Below are positions 39,571 through 46,411 of a stretch of 64,000 nt of DNA, one piece after another (the stretch's first letter is position 1; every line of letters starts with the position of its first letter). The stretch is from Streptomyces griseus subsp. griseus. Its GTDB lineage: Bacteria > Actinomycetota > Actinomycetes > Streptomycetales > Streptomycetaceae. Both the position numbers and the translations under genes were made by a program. The notes below the pieces were generated by a model. The model saw only the letters and a list, made by a program, of their open reading frames with translations. It was not told the DNA's origin and did no database searches. Where the stretch lies: the NCBI RefSeq assembly GCF_000720255.1, contig NZ_JOJE01000019.1, forward strand, positions 62,001 through 126,000, written 5' to 3'.

Positions 39571-41297
39571 GCGACCCCGGCCGGTTCGGGCACGGGGGTG
39601 GTGTGGCACAGCAGCAGGCAGACGTCGTCGTCCCGTTCTGAGCCGTGGAGCATGGGCGTGAGCAGGGACTCGGCGGAGGCGTCCAGATCCTGCTCCAGCT
39701 CCGCCGTGCCGAACCCGGCGAGGGTGCGGGCGAGTCGGTCGATCCCTGGGTCGATGCCCTCGGCCCGCCGCTCGACGAGGCCGTCGGTGTAGAGGGCGAC
39801 GGTCGAGCCGGCCGGGAGGCGGAGGGCGTGGTCGTCGTAGGTGTACGGGACGGGAACTCCCAGCATGATGCCGGGCTTGGCGTCCAGGACCCGCACCGTG
39901 CCGTCCGGGGACCGCACGACCAGGGGCGGGTGCCCGGCGGCGGCCCACACGATCTCGGGGTCACCGGGCCGGAAGCGCACGATGACGGCGGTCGCGTACA
40001 GGTCGGGCTGCTGGTGGCAGAGCATGTGGTGCAGCCGGGTCAGGATCCGGCCGGGGCTGTCCCCTTCGACGGCGTACGCCCTCAGCGCGGTGCGCAGTTG
40101 GCCCATCATGACGGCCGCGCGCAGCCCGTGCCCCGTGACGTCCCCTATGACGGCGAGCAGGCTTCCGTCGGGCTGTTCGAAGGCGTCGTACCAGTCACCG
40201 CCGATGTTGAGGCCGCGGGTGGCGGGCAGGTAGCGGGCGGCCAGGAGCAGGCCCTGCGCGGTGGGCAGGTCGGTGAGCTGGGCGCGCTGGAGGGCTTCGG
40301 CGGTGTCCCGGTGCTGTTCGTAGCGGCGGGCGTTGTCGAGGGCGATGGCGGTGCGGCGGGCGAGTTCGATCAGCATGACGCAGGCGTCGGGATCGAACTG
40401 GGGGCCGGGCGCGGTCAGGGTGAGGACGCCCATCATCCGGTGGGCGGTGAGCGGGATGCACAGCAGCGGTCGCGCCGGGGACAGGACCGAGGCGGGCAGG
40501 TCGTCGACGCCTGGCAGGTCGCCGGGGTGGTCGGCGGCGTGCTGGGGGCGTCCGGTGCGGGCGGCGGTCACGGTGGCGGCCGGGCGGCCGCCATTTCCCG
40601 AGGTGGGCTCGTCGTCGAAGAGCCAGACGTCGACGTGGTCGGCGTACTCGGGGACGAGGAGCTCAGGGAGCCGGCGCAGGATGGTCTCGCGGTCGAGCGA
40701 GGCGGTGACGGCGGCGCTGGCGTTGGCGAGGAAGGTCAGCAGGCGCCGGGCGTTCTCGGCCTGGGCGCGGGCGGCCCGTTCGGCGTCGAGCAGTTCGCGC
40801 TGGGCCAGGGCCGCGGCGTCGAGTTCGGCGTGCAGCGCCAGGACGCCCTGGTTGGTCTGGTGCAGTTCGTCGCGGTGGAGCCGGAGCAGTCCCTCCGTCT
40901 CGTCCAGCTTGTCCAGTACGGCCGCGGTGTCCTCGTCGGCGGCCAGGACGCCGTCGGCGAGCTCCGTGCGGTCCCCTCCGGCGGTGGTCGGTGTCAGGGG
41001 CCGGGGGAAGGCGAGCGTGAACTCCCGGGGTGCCGTGCGCCGCTGGTGGCCGATCGGCCGCAGGGTGACGTTCAGCTGCCCGTGGGTGTTCACGGCGGGC
41101 TCTTCGGCGGTGAGGGTCAGTTCCCAGGCGCCGCCGTGGTCGAGACAGCGCCGCAGCCCGGCGGTGAGGGCGGTGAGGAAGCGGGCGCGTTCGAGCACCG
41201 GCGCGTCGGCGTCGGCCGTGAGCCGGGCGACGGTCGTCCGGGCCAGGGCCGCGTCGGCGGCCGAGCTGATCTTCCAGGTGTCAAGTGCGGCGGTCAT
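39519..41297 (-). CDS. SpoIIE/RsbU-type PP2C phosphatase with GAF domain
   Basis: Encodes 592 residues. The ATG at 41297 lies inside the end of the preceding gene (17-base overlap). Layout: an N-terminal HATPase/STAS-like region of unclear type (about 1-110), a coiled coil (about 120-190), a GAF domain (about 195-345) and a PP2C domain (about 360-575). The phosphatase metal motifs are intact: GGDWYDAF, IGDVTGHGLRAA, YTDGLVERR and DDDVCLLL. Such proteins dephosphorylate anti-anti-sigma (STAS) factors to release sigma factors. Being the last gene of the rsbRST-type operon, it is the probable output phosphatase of the stressosome. It overlaps the convergent MarR gene by 52 bases. Confidence 0.9.
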   Translation of the reverse strand: MTAALDTWKISSAADAALARTTVARLTADADAPVLERARFLTALTAGLRRCLDHGGAWELTLTAEEPAVNTHGQLNVTLRPIGHQRRTAPREFTLAFPRPLTPTTAGGDRTELADGVLAADEDTAAVLDKLDETEGLLRLHRDELHQTNQGVLALHAELDAAALAQRELLDAERAARAQAENARRLLTFLANASAAVTASLDRETILRRLPELLVPEYADHVDVWLFDDEPTSGNGGRPAATVTAARTGRPQHAADHPGDLPGVDDLPASVLSPARPLLCIPLTAHRMMGVLTLTAPGPQFDPDACVMLIELARRTAIALDNARRYEQHRDTAEALQRAQLTDLPTAQGLLLAARYLPATRGLNIGGDWYDAFEQPDGSLLAVIGDVTGHGLRAAVMMGQLRTALRAYAVEGDSPGRILTRLHHMLCHQQPDLYATAVIVRFRPGDPEIVWAAAGHPPLVVRSPDGTVRVLDAKPGIMLGVPVPYTYDDHALRLPAGSTVALYTDGLVERRAEGIDPGIDRLARTLAGFGTAELEQDLDASAESLLTPMLHGSERDDDVCLLLCHTTPVPEPAGVAHSMSPPPVAGGGVPAS

Positions 41298-42363
41298 GAG
41301 CACGGGTCCGGCGGTCGGGGGCGAGTACGGCCACGCTGGTGTCGTCGCGCAGGGGCCGGGCGGCGCTGCTTGCGTCCCGCAGGACGGCCGCGGCCACCAC
41401 GGCGGGCGCGTGGGTGAGGAGGTCCGGTTCGTCGGGGGGCGTCCAGCGGCTGGGCAGCCCGTCGCTGTGCAGCACGAGCAGGGTGTCCGCTCGCCACGGC
41501 AGCTGCGTCACATGCACGGTGGCCGGGAAGTGCGCCCCGACGATCCCGGGGCGGGAGACGAGCGAACGCCAGCCGCCGTCGCCGTGCAGCCGCGCCCCGA
41601 TGTTGCCGACCCCGGAGAAACAGAGCTGTTCGGCCGACATGTCGACCTGGGCCACGGCGACGGCCGCGCCCCGGGTGGGCCGCAGCGCGGTGTGCAGTCG
41701 GCGCAGGATGTCGGCGGGCGGCAGGTGTGCGGCACGGTGCAGCTCCCGCACGGCGGTGTCGGAGGCATGGGCGGCCTTGGCGCCGTGGCCGAGGCCGTCG
41801 GCGAGCATGAGGGTGACGAGGCTGTCGTAGCGCACCCAGCTCCAGCCGTCACCGGAGTACTCGTCCCGGGCGAGGGGGAGGTTGGCGCCGCCCGCCCGCG
41901 GGCCGTCCTGGTGGCGGTGGCGTGCCTGGGACCGGGCCGGTGGTTCGTGGTCGACGCGGGCCACCGCGACGGTCCCCCGGCCCCGGACACTGTGCAGGTC
42001 GAAGTCGTTCGCTATGCGCCGGCAGGTGCCCAGGCCCGCGCCGAGGGAGCCGTCGACGGTGCTGTGGCCGTCGCTCAGGGCCGCGGCGACGTCGGCGATT
42101 CCCGGGCCGTGGTCGAGGGAGAGGATCTGCACCGACGACCGGCGGGGGCCGGTGCCGGAGGCCGGGCCGTCGACGAGGTCGATCACGACCCGGCCGCCGT
42201 AGGCGTGTTTGACGAGGTTGGTCGCCAACTCGGTGCCCACCAGGGTGGCGACGTCCGCGCGGGACGGGTCGAGGCGGGCCCGGGCGCAGGCCGCCTCGAC
42301 CGCCACGCGCACGTCGCGGACCCGCGTGGGGTCGTGCACCGGGATGTCCCACACACGGCTCAT
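41281..42363 (-). CDS. RsbT-like ATPase fused to RsbX-like PP2C domain
   Basis: Encodes 360 residues. Residues 1-135 form a serine-kinase HATPase domain (VGTELATNLVKHAYGG, LDHGPGIADV, GSLGAGLGTCRRIAND). Residues 160-350 form a compact PP2C-like domain (DSLVTLMLADGLGHGAKAA, VGNIGARL, LHSDGLPSRW, DDTSVAVL). In B. subtilis RsbT is the kinase that leaves the stressosome and RsbX the phosphatase that resets it; one protein here carries both activities. The ATG overlaps the rsbT-like gene's stop (ATGA). It lies between that gene and the GAF-PP2C gene in the operon. Confidence 0.88.
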   Translation of the reverse strand: MSRVWDIPVHDPTRVRDVRVAVEAACARARLDPSRADVATLVGTELATNLVKHAYGGRVVIDLVDGPASGTGPRRSSVQILSLDHGPGIADVAAALSDGHSTVDGSLGAGLGTCRRIANDFDLHSVRGRGTVAVARVDHEPPARSQARHRHQDGPRAGGANLPLARDEYSGDGWSWVRYDSLVTLMLADGLGHGAKAAHASDTAVRELHRAAHLPPADILRRLHTALRPTRGAAVAVAQVDMSAEQLCFSGVGNIGARLHGDGGWRSLVSRPGIVGAHFPATVHVTQLPWRADTLLVLHSDGLPSRWTPPDEPDLLTHAPAVVAAAVLRDASSAARPLRDDTSVAVLAPDRRTRAHDRRT

Positions 42364-42806
42364 CGCGGCTCCTGGCGGGAGGCGGGCACCACGCCTGCCC
42401 AGGCGACGACGGTGACCGTGGTGCCCCGGCCGGGCTCGGTGTCGACGGCGAACTCCTGGACGAGCCGCTTGGCGCCGCTCAGTCCCAGGCCGAGGCCGCC
42501 GCCGGAGGTGTAGCCGTCGGTCATCGCCAGGTCGAGGTCGCGGATGCCGGGGCCGTCGTCGGTGAAGGACAGCCGCAGCCCGCGCCGTGGCCCGTGGCGC
42601 AGGGGGGTGATGTCCACCTGTCCACCGCCTCCGTGGACGAGGGTGTTGCGGGCCAGTTCGCTGGCCGCGGTGACCAGTTTGGTCTGCTGCACGAGGCTGA
42701 ACCCGAGTTCGGCCGCGGCCTGTCGCACCTCCTGCCGGACCCACGCCAGATCGGCGTCGCTGCCGATCGGAAGGCTGGCCGTGGCGGCGGGGCGGGAGGC
42801 CGTCAT
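42360..42806 (-). CDS. rsbT: RsbT-like serine kinase / anti-sigma regulator
   Basis: Encodes 148 residues. A single HATPase domain: N-box KLVTAASELARNTLVHGGGG, G1 DDGPGI, and G2 SGGGLGLGLSGAKRLV, all with intact residues. In stressosomes RsbT phosphorylates RsbS and RsbR and then activates an RsbU-type phosphatase. The ATG shares one base with the stop of rsbS (TGATG), and its stop overlaps the next ATG (ATGA), so stoichiometric synthesis with both partners is expected. Identification as RsbT rests on the motif set and operon order R-S-T. Confidence 0.9.
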   Translation of the reverse strand: MTASRPAATASLPIGSDADLAWVRQEVRQAAAELGFSLVQQTKLVTAASELARNTLVHGGGGQVDITPLRHGPRRGLRLSFTDDGPGIRDLDLAMTDGYTSGGGLGLGLSGAKRLVQEFAVDTEPGRGTTVTVVAWAGVVPASRQEPR

Positions 42807-43222
42807 CAAAGACCTCCCTCGGTGACGGTTGGGGCGGTCGGGGTGGTCGGGGCGGAGTCCTTGAGGAGTTCCAGCGCGCGCTCGACGTCCAGGGCGGTGA
42901 CCAGTCCGGGCAGAGTGAGACCCAGTTCGACCAGGGTGATCGCCACGGCGGGCCGCATGCCGGCCAGCACGGTCCGCGCGGCCAGCAGGTCGGCGACGGA
43001 GGCGATTTCGGCGAGGACGCGGCCCAGGAACGAGTCGACGATCTCCACGCCGGAGATGTCGATCACCAGTCCGGTGACCCCGCTCTGCGCGATGCGCTCG
43101 GTGATGTCCTGTTGCAGTTGCTCGGCCATCCCGTCGTGCAACTCGCCCTGCAGGGTGACCAGCAGGACGTCCCCCAGCGTCAGGACCGGGACGGGGGTGC
43201 TTGAACCGAAGGGAGTGCTCAC
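42806..43222 (-). CDS. rsbS: RsbS-like STAS protein of the stressosome
   Basis: Encodes 138 residues; a GTG start overlaps the stop of rsbR (GTGA). The STAS domain (about 10-120) has VLLVTLQGELHD, then LVIDISGVEIVDSFLGRVLAE with S64 at the position of the phosphorylated Ser59 of B. subtilis RsbS, and MRPAVAITLVELGL. A Thr/Pro-rich tail follows. RsbS forms the core of the stressosome and binds RsbT until phosphorylated. Confidence 0.9.
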   Translation of the reverse strand: MSTPFGSSTPVPVLTLGDVLLVTLQGELHDGMAEQLQQDITERIAQSGVTGLVIDISGVEIVDSFLGRVLAEIASVADLLAARTVLAGMRPAVAITLVELGLTLPGLVTALDVERALELLKDSAPTTPTAPTVTEGGL

Positions 43223-44148
43223 CGCAGGCCCGCACCCGTCGCCGGGCGGGGCGACACCTCGATGCCCTGCTGGCCGAGCGCGTACGCCAGGGCGTCGGAC
43301 AGCGATGACCGTGTCAGTACGGAACTGAGGTCGATGCCGAGCTGGACGATGGTCTGCGCGATGGCGGGACGGATGCCGGAGACGATGCACTCGGCCCCCA
43401 TGAGCCGGGCCGCGGCCACCGTCTTCATCAGGTGCTGGGCGACGAGCGAGTCGACCGTGGGCACTCCGGTGATGTCGAGGATGGCGTACCGGGCCCGTTC
43501 GGCGACGATCGCGTCCAGCAGGCTCTCCATCACCACCTGGCTGCGCGCGCTGTCGAGGGTGCCGATCAGCGGTACCGCGACGGTGCCCTCCCACAACTTG
43601 ATGACCGGGGTGGCCACTTCGAGGAGTTGCTGCTGCTGCCGCTCGATCATCTCCTGTCCGGCGCTGAGTGTCGTCTCCATCACCACCAGGCGCAGGGTGC
43701 CCATCAGCAGGGTCAGCTCCAGCACGGCCTCCTGCGCCGCGGCCCCGAACGGGTCGGCGTACTCGGCGCGCAGCACCTCGGTGACCGTCGCGCGCAGTCC
43801 GGCGACCTCGTCGGAGATCTGGGAGGGGCTGGAGCCGGTGCGGGCGCGGGAGTCCGCCATCCCTCCCAACTGTTCGCGCACCAGGTCGAATCCGGGCGCG
43901 GAGACGTCCTCGGGTCGTCCGACGGCGGACACGTCGATCAGGGCGTCCACCACGGCCTTGCAGGCCTCCACCGCTTCGTCGCGGGAGACGGTGAAGACCG
44001 TGCGGAACAACGCCGCGTCCGCCCAGCGCTGGGCGATCTGCTCCCGGCGCCGCTCGAGGAAGGCGGCCACCTGCTGTTCCGTCGGCTCGTGGGCCGTGTC
44101 CTGTTCCGGCACCTGTTCCGTCTCCCTCCGCACTTGCCTACTTGCCAC
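43219..44148 (-). CDS. rsbR: RsbR-like stressosome sensor protein
   Basis: Encodes about 309 residues. The N-terminal half (about 25-175) is a non-haem globin-like helical sensor as in RsbR paralogs, and the C-terminal half (about 185-300) is a STAS domain. In the STAS domain T266 (IAQTIVQLGI) matches the phosphorylated Thr205 of B. subtilis RsbRA, while the other site (Thr171) is a Ser here (S234 in TVDSLVAQH). The start is not certain: GTG at 44148 or 44133, both with weak ribosome binding sites. It heads the operon rsbR-rsbS-rsbT-rsbT/X-PP2C. The ligand sensed by the N-terminal domain is unknown. Confidence 0.88.
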   Translation of the reverse strand: MASRQVRRETEQVPEQDTAHEPTEQQVAAFLERRREQIAQRWADAALFRTVFTVSRDEAVEACKAVVDALIDVSAVGRPEDVSAPGFDLVREQLGGMADSRARTGSSPSQISDEVAGLRATVTEVLRAEYADPFGAAAQEAVLELTLLMGTLRLVVMETTLSAGQEMIERQQQQLLEVATPVIKLWEGTVAVPLIGTLDSARSQVVMESLLDAIVAERARYAILDITGVPTVDSLVAQHLMKTVAAARLMGAECIVSGIRPAIAQTIVQLGIDLSSVLTRSSLSDALAYALGQQGIEVSPRPATGAGLR

Positions 44149-44208
44149 TTGCTGCGTGTTGCTCTTCTGTGTTCCTGAGGCCCAGCGTTCGACGGAACCT
44201 CAGGTAAT

Positions 44209-44227
44209 TGTTGCCGTATGACAAACA
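44209..44227 (-). promoter_or_regulatory. Dyad operator upstream of rsbR operon
   Basis: TGTTGCCGTATGACAAACA (plus strand) is an imperfect dyad about 60 bases before the rsbR start. Its core TTGTCATACGGCAA on the minus strand matches a site at 46259-46272 in 13 of 14 bases. A 7-bp inverted repeat cctgagg/cctcagg lies nearby (44174-44204). The arm shape and spacing fit a MarR-family operator; two MarR genes flank this block. Confidence 0.5.
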
Positions 44228-44318
44228 TTAACGCTCCGGCTCCGGGGCGAACAACACGTGATCGTCACCCCTGGTGAGACTTTTGCGAACGCCCCGGAGC
44301 AGGCTCGCGCGATGGTCG

Positions 44319-45485
44319 TCAAGGTTGACGCCCGTGCCAGTCGAGGCACAGCGTCAAGGCGTCGTCGTTCTGGACGGATCGGCCCCGGTGACCGGCGAGT
44401 TCCCGCAGGATGGCTCGCGGAACCTCGGCGGCGGGCAGCAGGCGGGTGGATGTGATCGCCCGCGCCAGGGCCTCGTCGCCGTAGGCCTCGCCGCCGGGGG
44501 AGGCGACCGAGTAGACGCCGTCGCTGACGAAGACGAGCCGGTCGCCGGACTCGGCCTGGAACTCCTGCACCGCGTAGTCGGTCTCCTCGAACATGCCCAA
44601 CGGCAGCTGGGCCTCGAATGCGACGTGTTCCACCGTGCCGTGCCGCAGTCTCAACAGCTGCGGGGACCCGGCGTCCACCACCTGGGCCCGGCCCGTCGCG
44701 AGGTCGAAGTCGAGCATGAGGACGGAGAGATAGCACCGGCCGCGGTAGTGGGCGTAGATCGCCTGGTCGGCGAGGGCGGCCTGGTCGGCGAGGGGGATGC
44801 CCGCCCGGCGGGCGTTGCGCAGGGCGTTGATGGCGAGGTTCGTCAGCAGGGAGGCCTCTATGCCCTCCCCCATGCCGTTGGTCACATAGAGGGTGAGCCG
44901 GTCGGCCGTGGCCGACCAGTCGAAGTTGTCGCCGAAGATCGCGTACGCCGGCTCCAGCTGTGCGCCCAGTTCGAACTCGGGGCGGGTGCTGGAGCGGCCG
45001 GGCAGGAGTTGCCACTGCATCTCGGCGGCCAGCGTGAGCCGGTCCTTGCGGCGGGCCTGGAGGTAGACGTCGGTGTCGCGCTCGGCCACGAGCACCTCGT
45101 GGCCGAGGACCTCCGCGATCTCCGCCAGCTCGCCGACGCAGTCGCGCAGTTCACCCTCGGTGGGCAGGGTCACCGACAGCACGCCGAGCCGGTCGCCCCG
45201 CACGGTGACGGGCAGATGCGCGCGCACCCTTCCGTCCCGGAGGGGCTCCACGAACGGCTCCTGCGCGCCGAAGGCCCGGCCGGCCGGGCTGTTGTGCACG
45301 GACACCGGCTCCAGCGTGTGCGGCAGCACGGACACCGGCTGCAGCACCGTCAGACCGTAGTCGGCCATGTACAACTCGACGGAGTCCGCCGTGTACTGCT
45401 CGACCAGTACACGACGGACGGCGTCGAGCAACTCGTGGGGGGCCGCTGTACGCAGGGCGCGCTCAGCGGCGACGAATCTCTTCAC
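44319..45485 (-). CDS. SpoIIE-type PP2C protein with altered metal site
   Basis: Encodes about 388 residues from the GTG at 45485 (a GTG at 45533 is the alternative; neither has a strong ribosome binding site). A GAF-like region (about 1-160: RFVAAERALRTAAPHELLDAVRR, RAHLPVTVRGDRLGVLSV) precedes a PP2C-like domain (about 175-385). The first Asp pair is kept (FGDNFDW) but the usual DxxGHG motif reads NGMGEG: the metal-binding Asp is Asn and the His is Glu. VSDGVYS and NDDALTLCL are kept. The phosphatase may be inactive or use a different metal arrangement. It lies 170 bases upstream of rsbR on the same strand. Confidence 0.85.
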   Translation of the reverse strand: MKRFVAAERALRTAAPHELLDAVRRVLVEQYTADSVELYMADYGLTVLQPVSVLPHTLEPVSVHNSPAGRAFGAQEPFVEPLRDGRVRAHLPVTVRGDRLGVLSVTLPTEGELRDCVGELAEIAEVLGHEVLVAERDTDVYLQARRKDRLTLAAEMQWQLLPGRSSTRPEFELGAQLEPAYAIFGDNFDWSATADRLTLYVTNGMGEGIEASLLTNLAINALRNARRAGIPLADQAALADQAIYAHYRGRCYLSVLMLDFDLATGRAQVVDAGSPQLLRLRHGTVEHVAFEAQLPLGMFEETDYAVQEFQAESGDRLVFVSDGVYSVASPGGEAYGDEALARAITSTRLLPAAEVPRAILRELAGHRGRSVQNDDALTLCLDWHGRQP

Positions 45486-45631
45486 GATGGGAGAAACACC
45501 AATCCTTCGCCGGACACCTACGGGCTCGCTCACAAAACAGAGCCTGTCGGCCGGACTCCCGGCCGTTCGGGCCATCTCGGTCGGGCTCGCGCGCCTAGTA
45601 CGCTGGCGAGCGTCCCAGTGCCTGCGAGAGT

Positions 45632-46117
45632 GTGACAGTGACTACCTTCCGCCCCCGCCCGGAGCCAGACGAGGTCGCGCGTGTGACCTCCACCGCCGCG
45701 GAGCTGCTGGAAGTCCTGTGGGGCCGGGCCTCGACCGCGCCCGCGTCCGCGTCCCAGCTGCGCGTCCTGCTGATGCTGGAGCACCATGAGGGCGTCAACC
45801 TGCGCACCCTCGCCGCGTCGCTTGCCTCCACGCCCCCGTCGACCAGCCGACTGTGCGACCGGCTGCAAGCGGCGGGGTTCGTCGAGCGGGTGGTGAGCCC
45901 GAACGACAGGCGGGAGGTGCGCCTGTTCCTGAGCGGCCGGGGCCACACCTTCCTCGCCGACCTGCGCGAGCGCAGGGAGGCGGCGGTGCGGGCGGTGCTG
46001 GACCGGATGCCGGGAGCCAAGCGGACCGCGCTGTTGCAGGGCCTGGAGGCGTTCTGCGACGCGGCGGCGGCCCAGATACACGCCGACGACCTGGACTCGG
46101 GCAGCAGAACGGCCTGA
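45632..46117 (+). CDS. MarR-family regulator (second paralog)
   Basis: Encodes 161 residues. The winged helix lies at about 45-115: SQLRVLLMLEHHEGVNLR, LASTPPSTSRLCDRLQAAGFVER, NDRREVRLFLSGRG. It resembles the protein encoded at 39052 along most of its length. The GTG at 45632 is one of two close GTG codons (the other two codons later). It is divergent from the PP2C gene at 44319 with about 145 bases between. A dyad motif suited to a MarR dimer occurs 140 bases downstream of its stop and also upstream of rsbR, so autoregulation and control of the stressosome are possible. Confidence 0.87.
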   Translation: MTVTTFRPRPEPDEVARVTSTAAELLEVLWGRASTAPASASQLRVLLMLEHHEGVNLRTLAASLASTPPSTSRLCDRLQAAGFVERVVSPNDRREVRLFLSGRGHTFLADLRERREAAVRAVLDRMPGAKRTALLQGLEAFCDAAAAQIHADDLDSGSRTA

Positions 46118-46238
46118 GCGGTCCTTCGTCGCGCCGGGCCGGCGGGCACCTGTCGGTGTCGGCGGCCAGAGCACGGAGTGGCGTCCGTCCACCGGAACAT
46201 ACCTGCTCCTTCCCCGTGCACGTCCGTCACGGCTACTT

Positions 46239-46274
46239 TGTTGCCCCATGACCATAGTTGTCAAACGGCAACTG
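46239..46274. promoter_or_regulatory. Double dyad operator without an assigned gene
   Basis: AGTTGTCAAACGGCAACT (46257-46274) has 5-base arms and an 8-base spacer, as in MarR operators, and shares 13 of 14 core bases with the site upstream of rsbR. Just before it, TTGTTGCCccATGACcA (46239-46255) repeats the other orientation of the same motif. The region lies between the 3' ends of convergent genes. On the minus strand, AAGGAG (46207-46212) sits six bases from an ATG at 46200, but the frame runs antisense to the MarR gene. Confidence 0.5.
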
Positions 46275-46411
46275 TCTTGTGAGCGACTGTTTCAGAAGCC
46301 GACTACCCCGAGTGGCCGCAACCCTGTATCGACTGTGGTGGACGTCTCGCCAGAGTGACGCGGACCGGTGACGAACAGAACAAAACGCCGAGACCCGCTC
46401 CCGGCGGACCC

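Noticed and set aside
45595..46200. Minus-strand gene starting at the AAGGAG-ATG at 46200
   Set aside because: Its frame is antisense to the MarR gene over most of its length, uses several low-GC3 codons and shows no domain. Retained only as a finding because of the operator upstream.
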